DNA from: Cinnamomum chago
Lineage: Eukaryota; Streptophyta; Magnoliopsida; Laurales; Lauraceae
Length of the DNA: 64,000 nucleotides
Assembly: GCA_038049695.1 (NCBI GenBank)
Contig: CP142451.1
Span: 69,208,001 to 69,272,000, forward strand
Direction of reading: 5' to 3'
Positions within the stretch are counted from its first letter, which is position 1. Every line of letters begins with the position of its first letter. Positions 1-12,481 of this stretch are shown one piece after another. The translations under genes were made by a program, and so were the position numbers. The notes beneath the pieces are model-generated. The model did no database searches, was not told the DNA's origin, and saw nothing but the letters and a program-made list of their open reading frames with translations.

Positions 1-915
1 ATTAGTGTTGTTTTATTTGTGGATTAGTTTTTTTTAGTGGGATTAGTGTTTCTTGGGTTGAGTTTGTGAGCTAGAATGGTTTTTCACTAATTCTGGGGAG
101 TTTTGAGTGCCTTTGTGATTAGTGGGACCCTTTGGGGGTTCTTTTAGTGACTTTGCACGTGATTGAGAGATTATTCGAAATTTCTGATAATTCTTGTTTT
201 AACCTCGTTTGACTTAGTTTGTTAATCTCTACAACTTTCGTGTTCACTCCATACCCATTCGAAGCTCTGAAAATCAGTTTTTCAAGCCCTAGGGGCAAAA
301 TCAGTCTTTTCACATTGAATCCGGACCCAAATTTCGAGATCCCAGAACCATGCCAAATTATACTTTTTGAAAACTAGATTTTATGATAAACATATTTCCC
401 TTCTGCGTCAATCGCACCCGAAGCCCAGAAATCGATGTTTTAACCCTTGAAATCCCAAATTTTCCATTATTTTGACCCCTTTGACCAAAAAGTTGACTTT
501 TTCTGTGGACCCCGAAAGTATGTCAATATTGACCTTGTTGGAAACATAATCTTATGCTGGACACTTTTCATGTTTTAAGTTTCTTGATCCGAGGCCGGGA
601 AAGCCCTCTAATTTCCATTGCAAGTTCTACTTAGTGTGGACCCCACCTCCACTTATTATATAACACCACCCTCTCTTTCTCCCTCATTTTTCCACTCTCC
701 ATTGACTGCAACTCTCTAGCTACAATACCAGCAGCCATCCTTCTTCTTTTTCTTCCATTTCTCTTGCTCTAATGGAGCCTCCAAGCCACCAATCCGACGA
801 GGGAACTCGGGCAGCTTCTTCCCCTTCACCTCCTCTCTCGTTTGACCTCATTTTCGTGGGAAACCAAGGTGGGCAGCCCCTATTTCAAGATTCTTCTTGT
901 TGATTGATGACCCTA
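1..915 (+). mobile_element. Solo LTR L0, left part (L-family, TGTGAG subgroup)
   Basis: This is the 5' part of an L-family LTR. Base 1 aligns with base 27421 of copy L3 (shared ATTAGTGTTGTTTTATTTG), so the true TG end should lie about 28 bases before the window. A TATATAA box is at 657-663, followed by a pyrimidine-rich transcribed leader, at the same relative place as in the other copies. The element is cut at 915 by L1 and resumes at 4729. Open frames here are short and differ between copies, so I do not call genes. Seen: the homology and TATA box. Inferred: LTR identity, since neither an internal region nor the 5' end is visible. Confidence 0.75.
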
Positions 916-1976
916 TGTAAGACCCCGACCCGAGCGAACCCGATTAGTGCTAATTAAGTTGCGTGTTAGTGCTAAGCTTGATTAGTGATTTCTGGTTAAG
1001 TTGGGTTTGGATTAGCTTTGATTATGGTTTCGGGCTAATTCGATTGTCTTGATTTGCTTTGGTAGCTTGTGGGGCCCTTTGGGGGTTCCCTTTTCGGCTT
1101 TGTATTTTCTCGAGGAATTTCCCGATTTATTGTGGATTATGTTTTTGGCCCGTTGCATGCATCTTGTAGATCTCAACAACTCTCATGTTAATCCCGTATT
1201 CATTCGAGATCCCGAAACCCGATTTTCATAGCCTAAAGGGCAAAACAGTCATTGCACACCAAGTCTGTACCCAAAACTCGATATCCCTGAAACCCGCGAA
1301 ACATGTACTTTTTGGAAACTAGATATTTCGACGATCATTTCTTCCTTCTTCGTCGAACCCATCCGAGGTCCCGAAGTAGATGATTTCAGCTAATATAGTT
1401 CCTTAAGTTGTGGGACCCAAGCTCCCTTTGTTAACAAAAGAGAACCCATCTCTTCTTTCTCATTCACTCTCCATTCTTGTTCCAGCACAACTGAGCCTAG
1501 GGTTTGCTCTTGTGCTTTTCTTCTTCTTCTTCTTGTTTCTTCATCCCCAAGCCACACCTAGGGCTCATCAATCAAACATTGGAGATCACCAATCACTCCC
1601 TCATCTCTCAAGCTTTCCATTGGTACCATTTGTGAGGAGAACCCTCCATTCCAAGACCTTCATTGAGCTTACCATTGCCATTAGAGGACCTTCAAGGTAA
1701 GTGATCATTCTCATCTTCTAGATTTGTTGTCTCCTAGGCCATGAGGTACTACATTTGCATTATTGTTGGTTTGTTCATTGTCATTCCTTGTGTAACCCAT
1801 TTTAGGGTTGTTTTTGGGATTTTTGATTTGTAGCTTGGCTTTGAGCAATAGAGGTGATAAAAGGCTTGATTTCAACTAGCTTGGACTAGAGGCAAGTGAA
1901 TGTTTGGATGTTTTTAAGTTTGAAATGGGTTGGTGAAGTATTTATGGATTTTCCATACTTTCATTTAATGAGGTTT

Positions 1977-3300
1977 GTTTGAAATAAATGCTCATAATGT
2001 ATCTTGATAGTTCCATTCAATGTTTTGTAATCATGTTGGTCGAGTATTTATTGTCCTTGTGTTAGCTTAAATGAATGTTTGTGAAATGGTTTACTTCCCG
2101 TCTTCTTTGCATTGGACTCGACATGGAAGAAGTGATGGAGAGCACTCATAATGGGGATTTGGAGAAGTGTAATTAGATGCATTGGAGGAGCTTTTAGCTC
2201 AGTTTTGTGTCAAGGATTAAGTAAAAGTGAGGAGGATGGTTTTGAGGAGGAAAGTGACTCAAAATCTGAACACAGTGGGTGATTCCCGCACTGGCGGTCA
2301 GCCTGCGGTCACCCGGCGGTTAGCCGCTTGGTGACTGGCGGCTAACCGCCAGCTAGCCGAAATGTCACGGTGGCTTTTCCAGAGAGCACACTTCTTCTCC
2401 TCAAAACTCAATCAGCTCCACGGTTGGCCAGCGGCTAACCGCCGAACACATCGGCGGCTAACCGCCAGCTAACCGCACTTGGCGGTCAGCTTTCCAGTAA
2501 GCTGCATTTCTGCAGCCCAGCCGCGGTCAGCTGTGCGGTCAGCCAGCGGCTAGCCGCCCATCCCAGCGGCGGCTAACCGCCAGCTGACCGCCAGGTAACC
2601 GAAATTCCCCAGATTTCGAAAAGCTCCCCGCTCGAACGAACCGGAGAGTTCGTTCGAGCGAGGAGCTCTCCGAGACCTGGGGAATTTCGGTCAGCTGGCG
2701 GTTAGCCGCCGCTGGGATGGGCGGCTAGCCGCTGGCTGACCGCGGCTGGGCTGCAGAAATGCAGCTTACTGGAAAGCTAACCGCCAAGTGCGGTTAGCTG
2801 GCGGTTAGCCGCCGATGGGTTCGGCGATTAGCCGCTGGCTAACGGTGGAGCTGACCGAGTTTTCAGGTGGATAAGTGTGCTCTCTGGAAAAGCCACCGCG
2901 ACATTTCGGCTAGCTCGCGGTTAGCCGCCGGGTGACCGCAGGCTGACCGCCAGGTGCGGGAATCACCCACTGTGTTCAGATTTGAGCCCTTTCTCCTCCT
3001 CAAAACCATTCTCCCCACTTCCACTTAGTCCCTGCAATATAACTGAGCTAGGAGCTCCTCCAATGCATCTATCTATACTTCCCCAAAACTCCAATATGTG
3101 TTCCTTCATCACTTCTTCCATCCACATCCCATTCCATACAAAGAAAGAAGGAAACCATTTCACAATAGAGTACATTTAGTACAACAAGAAGAGAATTAAA
3201 TAACATTCACCAATACACTTATAAGACATAAATGCACTACCATAAATGCACTACCAAAGCTCTATCATGGGCATTTATTTCAAGCCAATGTAATAAATAG
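1977..3300. repeat. Long inverted repeat with palindrome cassette in L1
   Basis: Two arms of roughly 650 bp face each other around about 2644. The inner arms (about 2281-2610 and 2670-2965) are dense in short palindromic words such as GGCTAACCGCC, GGCTAGCCGCC and GCGGTCAGC. The outer arms are ordinary LTR sequence: CTGAACACAGTGGGTGATTC at 2267-2286 is mirrored at about 2960-2980, and GAAATAAATGC near 1981 is mirrored near 3280. The core is a hairpin of another motif class, GCTCGAACGAAC (2630-2641) facing GTTCGTTCGAGC (2648-2659). The whole unit could fold into one cruciform or one RNA hairpin. Confidence 0.85.
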
Positions 3301-4188
3301 GCATTTCGTTCGAGCGTTGAGCTTTATCAATCGAAGGGGATTCACTAGGCATTGCTTGATGCCATCCGAGAAAGAAACCATATCACAAATATGTCATTCG
3401 AAATTTTGGAAAAATCGTAGGAGTGCATAAGGAGCCCGGAATGTCTCAAAACTCAAAGAGTACCAAGCAAGGGCTATAATAGACATACGGGACCCCTATT
3501 CACTTAATTGGATTTCTAAATTGATATTTTACCCGAATTTCATTATAGTGTATTGTTTCACCTCATTCCCAAGAATTTCATCGCATGACTTGTTTTCTCG
3601 AAAGCTTTGGAGCTACAATAGTAACAGTGAATTGCCCCGAAATGTATTGCCCGATATGGAAAGACAGTGTGCCCTTGAGCACCCCCGTTTTATCGTCTAT
3701 TTACTGTACTTGAATACTTGATATGTCTCGATTGGTTTTATCCTATGAGTCGGCATCACTAAGCTTGGATACCTTGTCAGTCTGATCCACTGACTTGGAA
3801 ATCCCTCTCCCGTCCCGTCAGCTGCAGTTTGGATCCCGATACCCGGTCTAATACCGTGGTCCCGTCCCGATACCCGGTTCGCTACCGTGGTCCCGTTCCC
3901 GTATAATTATATTGTATATATGTATACGTTGTTTCTCCTCACCTTGTGTGACAGAGATCAACGTCCCGTAATACTGTTGTCACTTTAGTGACAGAGGACT
4001 TAGCTCTATGTGATTGCCACCTTGTTAGTTCCCGAATCCTTGGATACCTGATATGTTTTATATTGTTTACTTGTTCATCGCAAATGATTTATCTATTTTA
4101 TGAGAGTTCTTGCTTAACTCAGATTTATACGCTTTGCCAGAGATTTTCTTGTATTAGATATTGTTGTATCCTTGCTTTCTCTTGCCAG

Positions 4189-4222
4189 ACCGTCGTGTCT
4201 GATCCTTTGCTTTGGTACTCAG
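4189..4222 (+). other. Conserved AG-exon-GT module of L1
   Basis: A 34-nt block begins ACCGTCGTGTCTGA, is preceded by a pyrimidine-rich tract ending TTGCCAG, and is followed by CAG/GTCCCG. The same block lies at 7560-7594 (L0), 11750-11782 (L2), 30883-30917 (L3) and 48503-48534 (L6). Together with the GTAAG site about 250 nt after the TATA box, it reads like a micro-exon of a spliced LTR transcript. This is inference from splice-site grammar only. Confidence 0.45.
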
Positions 4223-5514
4223 GTCCCGTTGTCGGCTTCCTTGAGGAGGAGCCGGAGGAGGCGGTAGGCGCGCCGCAACCTCTAGTCGAGTGGCGTGCTG
4301 ACGATGTCATGTAGACATCAGATTGCTTTGAGAAGCGTAACATTTTGAGGGGAACTATTTAACCATTCTTTTGGGTTGTTGTTTTGTGTACATTGGCCTT
4401 TGTTGGCCTCTATTTTTGGGAATGTAATTAAATGATATTTTGTCTAACTTTAACAACCATTGGGAAACATGCTATAAATCATTGCTCATTCTGATACAGT
4501 ATTTTAGTCTGGTGTTATTGTTTTTATGACCAAGGATGGTTTGACTATTTGATTTGCTACATGCTTCCGCATTTAACAGAAATATTCAATTATGGTTATG
4601 ATATCCTCACCGCGGACACCTGTGGGAAATTAAATAAATCATATGGTATTATTAAGCAGTTGTGGATCATCCTAACATCAATATTAGTCGCGATCCCGGA
4701 TCTCTCGGTCCGGGGTCGCGACACCCTAGAGGTAAGGAGTCCTTCCCATTTTCTTTTTTTGTGCAATGGCATCCCCTTAAGTTCTATTTCGCAGTTTGGT
4801 TTGAGCCCATTCCTTGTCTTTCATTGTTTGACCCATTTTAGGGTTTGTTTTGGGGGTTTTGCTTGTAGCTTTGGAGCTTGGATTTGGAAGAGTGCTTAGG
4901 CTTAATTTCTTGATTAGAAGACCCAAGGCAAGTGGATGAATGGGTTGTTTTGAAAATTTATATGTTTTATGGAGAGATCTTGATTTTTCACTAATGATTC
5001 TTAATGTGCTTTATCTATTCTTTTGCAATGGTTTCTATTGCTTTTAAAGATGCATATTGATGAGTTTATTTCTCTCCTATTCATACTTGGAAATGTATGC
5101 ATCATGTTGTCAAGATTTCAAATGGTTTCACATAAATGAGTTTTTTGTACCTTGAGATTGATTGTGAGTGGAAAGAATGGAAAGGGAGAAATTTGAAATG
5201 AGGAGAATGGAAGTGTTGAATCATGCATTTGAGGAGCTTTTTAGATCATTTAATGTCTTGAAAATATTGGTTTATAGTTTTCATTATTTCTTGTTAATAG
5301 CTCAATGGATCCTTGTGATTAGTGGGTTTCTTCTCTCTTTGGTGATTGAATGTAAAAAGATGGAGGTGTTTGGGATGGATGTTTGTGAAATTTTGATTGT
5401 GTATAGGAGGAGCTTTTAACTCATTTTATTGTATGAAGATGAATGGGAATGAAGGGAAATGGTTTAAGGGAGAAAAAAGGGCTCAAATCTGGTTACAGAA
5501 GGGCTTCTCCGCAC

Positions 5515-5930
5515 CTGGTGGTCAGCTGGCGGTCACCTTCTGGCTAGCCGCCTGGTGAATGGAGGCTAGCCCCTGATAACTGGAGGCTAGCCCCTGGTGA
5601 ATGGAGGCTAGCCCCTGATAACTGGAGGCTAGCCCCTGGTGATTGGAGGCTAGCCCCTGATAACTGGAGGCTAGCCGCCAGATAATCGCACAGTCGCGAT
5701 CACTTTTCTAGAGAGCTGCATTTTCTCCTGAAGTCACGCGGTCAGCCTCACGGTTAGCCAACGGCTAACCGCCGAGCCCATCGGCAGCTAACCGCTATCC
5801 AACCGAACCACTTCAGTTACATTTCCAGTAACCTGTTTTTTGTCAAGCCACCCACGGTCAGCCACGCAATCAGCCAGCGTTCGGCGGCTAACCGCCAGAT
5901 GACCGCTAGGTAACCGAATTCACCCAGAAA
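5515..5930. repeat. Palindrome cassette of L0 (GCTAGC/GGCTAACCGCC class)
   Basis: The stretch holds a short tandem series of GGAGGCTAGCCCCTG units alternating with TGATAACT and TGGTGAAT spacers (about 5560-5680). More palindromic words follow (GGCTAACCGCC, AACCGCCAGATGACCGC) to about 5920. It sits at the same place in the LTR as the cassettes of L1, L2, L3 and L6 but has its own unit order. Confidence 0.75.
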
Positions 5931-6919
5931 CCCTGATATGAAGAGAAATGAAGAGGGTTTTGGTCCCAATCATTTGCACACCCTTTTAGAGAATGATGGG
6001 GACTGTTCACCTGGAGATATGTATGAAGCCCGTTTGAGAAGGAAACCATGTCACAAAGATTCATTGAAGTTTTGAATTCACAAAAGTGTATAAGGAGCTC
6101 AAAATGTCTTCAAATTCAAAGAGTACCAAGTCTATATCGAAATCGACATACGGGATCCCTATCCACCTTGAACTAGTCTTGAATCCCGATACTTGTCCTG
6201 AGATTTCAAAAGTTCTATAGTATTTCATTGTTCTGGAATTTATACTTCATGACTTATTATTCCCGAAAGTATTGAAAGTGTATTTGTAATAATTGCTAGC
6301 CCCGAAATGTATTGCCCGACATGAAACGACAGTTGTGCCTTTGAGCACGCTCGTCCCGCCCGTTTATTTAGTTGTACTTGATTTATTTACACATGTCTTG
6401 ATTTCTGATATTTGACCTATGAGTCGACACCACTAAGCTTGGATAACCTTGTTACTCTGATCCACTGACTTGGAGATTCCCCACTTCTCCCGCCAGCTGC
6501 AGTTTAGATCCCAATGCCCGGTTTATTACCGTGGTCCCGTCCCGATACCCGGCTCGCTCCCGTGGTTCTCGATACCCGGTTCACTACCGCGGTTATCGAT
6601 GCCCGGCTTGCCACCGTGGCCCCGTCTTGTATTATTATTATATGTATATGTATATTTCGTTGAATCTCCTCACCTCGTGTGACTGAGATCAACGCCTCGA
6701 TATGCTCTTGTCGCTTCGGTGATAGAGGACTTAGCTTCGTGTGGTTGCCATCTTGCTAGTTCCCGATTCCTTGAATACCCTACATGTTTTATATTGCTTA
6801 TTTGTTTTCCGGTAAATGATTCATTTCTTTTATGAAAGTTATTATTTAAACGGGTGTTAATATTTTCCAAGGTAAATTCAGTTATTGTTATATTGTTTCC
6901 CATTCCTTGTACACACATG

Positions 6920-7480
6920 TTTTAAATGACACTTGTTTTGCCAGATCCCTATGTTTACACATGTTTTAAATGAATACCCGATTTGTTAAATATCCGTGCT
7001 TTTAAATACGTTTGAAATGACACTTGTTTTGCCAGATCCCTATGTTTACACATGTTTTAAATGAATACCCGATTTGTTAAATACTCATGCTTTTACATAT
7101 GTTTCAAATGAACATTTGTTTTGCCAGATCTCTATGGTTACACACGCTTTAAATGAATACCTGGTTTGTCGAATACTCATGCTTTTACATATGTTTCAAA
7201 TGAACATTTGTTTTGCCAGATTTCTATGGTTACACACGCTTTAAATGAATACCTGGTTTGTCGAATACTCATGCTTTTACATATGTTTCAAATGAACGTT
7301 TGTTTCGTCAGATCTCTATATTTACACATGTTTTAAATGACGTCCGATTGTCAAATATCTATGCTCTTATAGATGATGTAAATGAACATATGTTTTGCTA
7401 GATCTCCATGTTTAACTCATGCTTTAAACGAATACATGTTTTGTTAGAGATCCACGATTTTCCACCCGTTTTGATTATAT
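6920..7480 (+). repeat. 91-bp tandem array in L0
   Basis: About six diverged copies of a 90-92 bp unit lie head to tail. Each carries TTGTTTTGCCAGATC, TACACATGTTTTAAATGA and ATACCCGATTTGT-like blocks. Successive anchors at 6930, 7021, 7113, 7205, 7297 and 7387 give the period. The array is present in L3 (30105-30790) but is reduced to about one unit in L1, L2 and L6. Confidence 0.85.
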
Positions 7481-8093
7481 GCAGCTTTTGATTAAATAAC
7501 ATGAATTATCATATGTTTTAATTCTCAGCATATTTATTATCTTTTCATCCACCTACCAGACCATCGTGTCTGACCCACTACTTTTGGTACTCAGGTTCAG
7601 ACTTCTTCGTCCCGAGATGAGTGTTTTTGTTGGCTGTGGAGCCATGATTTGCAGGTTGTCTTGTCGGCTATGTCATGTAGACATTGAGCTTGACATCGGA
7701 GTTGCGACACATATGGGTAGTGGTTATTAACTTGTTATTGTATGGCTTGTATTAGCCTTTTCTTGGAATTCTTAATTAATGTACATTGATAATTGTAACT
7801 TGAACATGTATGGGAATATAATATCCTGTACTGTCAGCTCTGTACTTGGTTGTAATGGTTTACTCCAGTCTGATATGGTTCTTGATATAATAGCTATATG
7901 CTAGAGGTTGAGTACGACGCGGAATCCGATGGCCACGGACTCCGAGTAGCAACGCCACGAAAGCTTCTGCAAAATTATTCAGAGTGTATCGGAATGTGTT
8001 GTCTTCACACACGCGGATCTTGGGAGAAAGAAAAAAAATATAATTATCCTTAATCCCATTTGCGCCCCGAGGTTCTGGTTTGGGGGCGCGACA

Positions 8094-9119
8094 TTCAGCG
8101 GCCATGAGAATAAGGAACTGGCTGTGGGAGAACATGGGCGTCCAGTAGCCGAAAGGAAAGGAGCACAGCGGCTAGTGCACATGACGTCCAACGGTCACTT
8201 TATGAATAGTGACCAGCGGCTGTTTCATCGCTTTGAGTGGCTAGTGTGTATGACGCCTAGCGGTCACTTCATTGTTTTGAGACCAGCGGTCAGTGTATAT
8301 GACTGGAGATTAACAGCTGCTTCATTGCTTTGAGTAGCCAATGTGTTCAAGGGTTGCAACGGCCAATGCGCGATGTAGTCAGTAGCTGCTGAGGAAATCT
8401 ATCTCTTGCTGTGGCCGGCCAGACTTTAATGTCATCATTTCTTTATGGAGAAATGAGTAATTTGCCTTGCGGAGGGTAATGTACAGATCCTTTTTTTTTG
8501 TATGTCAACAAGTGCCCCCCTCGAGGTACGATGATTGAAGTGTGTTATGGTAATCATTGTGCCTTGGGAATTTCACAAATTCGTACTTTCGATGGAAAGG
8601 TGTAGAGAACTTGTTTTAAAAGCTGCTTATGCCCTGCTTTTTCGCATATATCATTTGTTTGCTTCTCCGCTGGGATTATGGGGGAAAAGCCCAAGGAATG
8701 ATCCCAAGAGGTGTAGAACAACTTTTTTGAGGAATTTTCTCTTTGGAGATGAAAAGTAAGCTGATTTTGTTAGGTATGACTGGAAAGTTTAGGATTTGTT
8801 GCATTAATTGCACTTTGATAGGATTTGGGTGGTTGCGTAGGCAAATTAACTCCAAATTGAGCATATGACTAGTCTATTCGAAGGTATTTCCAAATGGACC
8901 TTTATGATGACTCACTTTTGAATTTTGGCGGCTTCGCGGATTTCAAAAAGTAGTTAAAAATCCAAATGATGCCTCCTCGAGCTGTGAACTGACCGGCCAG
9001 TCTATGGCTTGTTGTTTGCTTTAGACCTTGGCTGCTGAAGCGATTTTGGGATGGCCATTGGGCGTCATTTCATTTCCAGAATAGCCGCTGGGCGTTGATC
9101 TATTTTAGGAGTAGCCGCT
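8094..9119 (-). mobile_element. Element C, left fragment with degenerate AGCGGC repeats
   Basis: This stretch lies between L0 and L2 and continues after L2 at 12284. It carries a degenerate minisatellite whose units hold CAGCGGC, TAGCCGCTGG and AACGGTCACTT (about 8150-8420 and 9040-9119). The L2 target duplication CCGCT falls inside one unit (9115-9119). The middle, about 8450-9030, shows no recognisable coding sequence. Element C is assigned to Tat in reverse orientation because its antisense gene follows at 12345. Repeats between pol and the 3' LTR are common in that lineage. Confidence 0.6.
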
Positions 9120-9621
9120 TGTAAGACCCTGTCCCGAATGACCTCGATTAGTGTTAATTAAGTCGTGTTTTAGCTCTAAGTGTGTTTAGTGTTTTGTGGT
9201 TAAGTTAGGATTAGAATAGCTCTTTTATAGCTTTGGGGAATTTTGAGTGCCTTTATTATTAGTGGGACCCTTTAGAGGTTCCTTTTGTGACTTTGCGTTT
9301 ACTCGGGGGATTATCTGAGATTCTTGTGTTTATTGTTTTAATCCCGTTTTACTTATCTCATCAATCCCTACAACTTTCATGTTGATACCATACCCGTTCG
9401 AGACCCCAAAACCCGATTTTCCTAGCATTAAGGGCAAAACAATCATTTTACACCAAATCTGTACCCAAGAATTGATATTCCCGAAACCCGTGAAACATAT
9501 ACTTTTTAGAAACTAGATATTTTAGTGATCATTTTTCCCTTCTTCGTTGAATTTGTTCGAAGTCCCGAAAACCATGATTTCAACCCACAAAGATTTCAAG
9601 TGGTGGAGCCCACTCTTTACT

Positions 9622-9630
9622 TATATAAAA
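9622..9630 (+). promoter_or_regulatory. TATA box of LTR L2
   Basis: TATATAAAA lies about 500 bp from the LTR start, followed by a CT-rich leader. Equivalent boxes are at 657-663 (L0), 27904-27910 (L3), 44417-44424 (L4, reverse) and 46325-46332 (L6). Positional conservation across copies supports a genuine U3 promoter. Confidence 0.75.
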
Positions 9631-10439
9631 GGAGAACTCTCCTTCTCTTTTCCCTTTTCTAGCTCAAACTCCAACCATCAACTGGGGTTTTTCTCTCTTC
9701 TCTTCTCCTTCTAGCTTCTCCATCCCAATCTCTACCAACTTTGCATCAATGGCAAAACTGGAGGTCATCTTCTTCCTCCTCTCTACTAGAGCTCTCTCTT
9801 AATACTATTCTTGAAGGAAACCACTCATCCCAAGATTCTCATTGAACTAGCTTTGTCCATTTGGAGAACCTACAAGTAAGAAATCCCTCCCATCTCTTTT
9901 ATATGTGTCCTTCTAGCCTAAGAGAAGCCCCATTTTCATTATTCAAAACTTTCCTTTCTTGTTCTTTGTTTTGACCTATTTAGGGTTTGTGTTTTTGGAG
10001 GTTTTGTGTGTAGCTTGAAATCTTGGCTTGGAAGTGATTAGAGTTTATTTTTTATTAAGCTTGGACCTAAGGCAAGTGGATGAATGGATAGTTTGAGAAT
10101 TAAATAGTTTTATGTGAAATGTTGATTTTACTATTTTCCATTCAAGTTTATTTATGTGCATTGATTTGAAATAAATGCTCATGAAAGAGTTTTATTAGTG
10201 CATTTAATGTCTTGGAAATGTGTTGGTTCATAGCCTTCATTTATCTCTTGTTATAGCTCAATTGTATTCTTGTGTGTAGTGGTTTCCATTCCTTCTTTCT
10301 TTATGATTGGAGGAGGATGGAAGTTGTAGGAGATTTGATGATGGTTTGAAAAAGGTTTTGGGCTCCTCATTTGGTGTATACAAGGGGCTCAAAAGGGGTT
10401 GTAAAAAGGATAAGAAAGAGAGGAGAAGACCTGTCCTGG

Positions 10440-10830
10440 AACCAGTTTCTGGATAGTTCGTTTGAGCGAAGTGTCCAGAAAAGGGTTCGAACCATTCCAG
10501 TGGACAGTTCGCTCGAGCTAACCATTCTCTAGAATGGGTTCTAGGAGGGTTCACTTGAGCGATCTAGGGAGCGAACCCTCCTAGAACCCATTCTAGAGAA
10601 TGGTTAGCTCGAGCGAACCCTAGATCGCTCAAGCGAACCCTCCTAGAACCCATTCTAGAGAATGGTTAGCTCGAACGAACTGAAATCTCGCTCGAGCCAA
10701 CTTGAACTAGATGAGTTCGCTCGAGCGACTCAACTTCGCTCGAGCGAACCCACCGAGAAAACCATTCCAGAGAGCTCAACGCTCGAGCGAACTCTAGGTC
10801 CGCTTGAGCGATGGGTACTGTTCATTTGGG
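10440..10830. repeat. Palindrome cassette of L2 (CTCGAG class)
   Basis: At least ten variants of the palindrome TTCGCTCGAGCGAAC are set among CCATTCCAGAGAG and GAACCCATTCTAGAG spacers. One segment of about 70 bp containing GGTTAGCTCGAGCGAACC is duplicated (about 10575-10680). The same motif class is found in L4 (43281-43600), L5 (44935-44985) and L6 (47158-47490). Confidence 0.85.
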
Positions 10831-12344
10831 GCTATTTTAAGAGCACAAATGAAATGTTTAAATGATTGAGAGAGGTTTTTTGGGAGCCCTATTGTGATGG
10901 GAAGACTCATTTTTAAGATTTGAAGTCCGTTTGAGAAAGAAACCACTTCACAAAGATTCATTATAGTTTTGAAAATCCCTAAAGTATATAAGGACCTCGG
11001 AATGTCCCCAAACTCAAGGAGTGCCAAGTTTTTATTGATATAGACATACGGGATCCCTATTCACTTTGAACTAGTCTTGAACCTCGATACTTGTCTTGAA
11101 ATTTCAAAAGTCCATTTGTATTTCATTATTCCCGAATTTCCTATGACTCCCAAAAATTTTGAAATTGCAATTGTAGCATTTTACTAGCCCCGATATGCAT
11201 ACCCGGATTGAAATGACAGTTGTGCCTTTGAGCACCCCGCCCCGCTTATTTATATACTTGCACTTGATGCATTTTACACATGTCTTGATTTCTGTTATTT
11301 AACCTATGAGTCGGTACCACTAAGCTTGGATAACCATGTCGGTTTGACCCACTGACTTAGAGATCCCCCTCTTGTCCCGCCAGCTGCAGTTTAGACGCCG
11401 CTACCCGGTTATTACCGAGGTCTTGTCCGAATACCATGAATTGCTACCGTGGTCATGTCCCATATATTATATGTATATGTATATTTCGTTGATTCTCCTC
11501 ACTTCGATGACTAAGATCAACGTCCCGATATGCTCTTGTCACTTCGGTGATAGAGGACTTTGCTTCGTGTTGTTGCCATCTTGCTTGCTCCCGATTTCCT
11601 TGGATACCTTATACGATTTAAGTTGCATATTTGTTTCTAATAAATGATTCATTTCTTTTATAAAAGTTATCGTTCAAACAAATTTTTAATACTTTCCAAG
11701 GTAAATATATTTATTGTGATATTGTTATATATTTTCACCCACCTGCCAGACCGTCGTGTCTGATCCATTTCTTGGTACTCAGGTCCGGATATTGTCTATC
11801 CCGAGACGGAGCTTGAGGAGGCGGTCGGAGAACCATGACGCTTAGTTGAGTGGCATGTCGATGATGTCGTCTAGACATTCGGTTGTCACAAGAGAAGTAA
11901 CTTTTTGGGTTGTGGATAACCATTCTTTCGGGAATTATATTTTGTTTATATTGGCCTTGTTGGCCTCTATTTTTGGGAAATGTAATCAAATGATCTTTTG
12001 TATAAACTTTAACATTTTTGTTGGGAAAGCACTAATGATTATTGCTCACTCTGACGTCAAGTTATATGCATATATTATTAGGCTTATGGATTTAGAATTG
12101 AATTATCAATTTGGTTTGCTATACGCTTCTGCACTTAAACAAAAATGTATTATGTTGTTGTGATATCCTCACCGCGGATACCTGTGGGAAATTAAATAAA
12201 TGTGTGCATCTTATCACCACACTACATCACATACTTAGTCCCGATCCCGGATTAGGTCGGTCACCCAGTCTGGGGTCGCAACACCGCTAGACTCTTAATT
12301 CTATAGCCAGTGCTTTTTTTGGTGAAAATCGAGGCGTCATATAG

Positions 12345-12352
12345 TATAAAGG
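12345..12352 (+). promoter_or_regulatory. TATA box of the element C antisense gene
   Basis: TATAAAGG lies 137 bp before the start codon at 12482, with a pyrimidine-rich 5' leader between them. The arrangement matches the promoter of the element A antisense gene (36951-36958, reverse). This suggests that the antisense gene is transcribed from its own promoter inside the retroelement. Confidence 0.65.
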
Positions 12353-12481
12353 AGGGATCTTTGCCTTTCTTTTCACTTCACAGTTTCAGACTTTTTAGAA
12401 CATTTCAGCGCATCGGAGTCTTCTTCCGTCTCCTTCTTCTTCGAGTCTCTCCTACAATTTCTTTCTTTCGCTTCAGAGACA

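Larger units (their letters stand above)
916..4723 (+). mobile_element. Solo LTR L1 (L-family, TGTAAG subgroup)
   Basis: It begins TGTAAGACCCCGACCCGAGC and ends GGGGTCGCGACA. It is flanked by perfect 5-bp duplications CCCTA (911-915 and 4724-4728), so a TG...CA unit of 3,808 bp inserted into L0. No gag or pol is present, so it is best read as a solo LTR left by LTR-LTR recombination. Order: about 0.5 kb of U3, a degenerate TATA region near 1428-1440, a 5' splice-like site CAAG/GTAAGT at 1696/1697, a 1.3-kb inverted repeat (1977-3300), a block of repeated CCCGATACCCGGT motifs (3833-3905), an AG-exon-GT module (4189-4222) and the terminal GTCGCGACA. An alternative is a non-autonomous element without internal genes. 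Confidence 0.88.
4729..8093 (+). mobile_element. Solo LTR L0, right part
   Basis: The sequence resumes after the CCCTA duplication with GAG/GTAAGG, the 5' splice-like site of this family. It then carries a palindrome cassette (5515-5930), repeated ACCCGGTT blocks (6510-6625), a 91-bp tandem array (6920-7480) and the AG-exon-GT module (7560-7594). It ends GGGGGCGCGACA at 8093. The next five bases, TTCAG, are the expected TSD; the partner lies before the window. It inserted into element C, whose AGCGGC-rich repeats start immediately at 8096. No coding region is seen. Confidence 0.8.
9120..12283 (+). mobile_element. Solo LTR L2 (L-family, TGTAAG subgroup)
   Basis: The unit is 3,164 bp, starts TGTAAGACCCTGTCCCG and ends TGGGGTCGCAACA. 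It is flanked by perfect TSDs CCGCT (9115-9119 and 12284-12288). A TATATAAAA box is at 9622-9630, a 5' splice-like site A/GTAAGA at 9875/9876, a CTCGAG-type palindrome cassette at 10440-10830, ACCCGGTT blocks at 11390-11462 and the AG-exon-GT module at 11750-11782. No internal retrotransposon genes are present. It inserted into the minisatellite of element C. Confidence 0.92.

Noticed and set aside
1410..1700. A 96-codon frame in L1 as a small protein
   Set aside because: The frame is not conserved in L2, L3 or L6 at the same site, which is the transcribed leader of the LTR.
916..4723. L1 as a MITE or other DNA transposon because of its large inverted repeat
   Set aside because: The inverted repeat is internal, the ends are TG...CA with a 5-bp TSD, and the unit is co-linear with other LTR copies.
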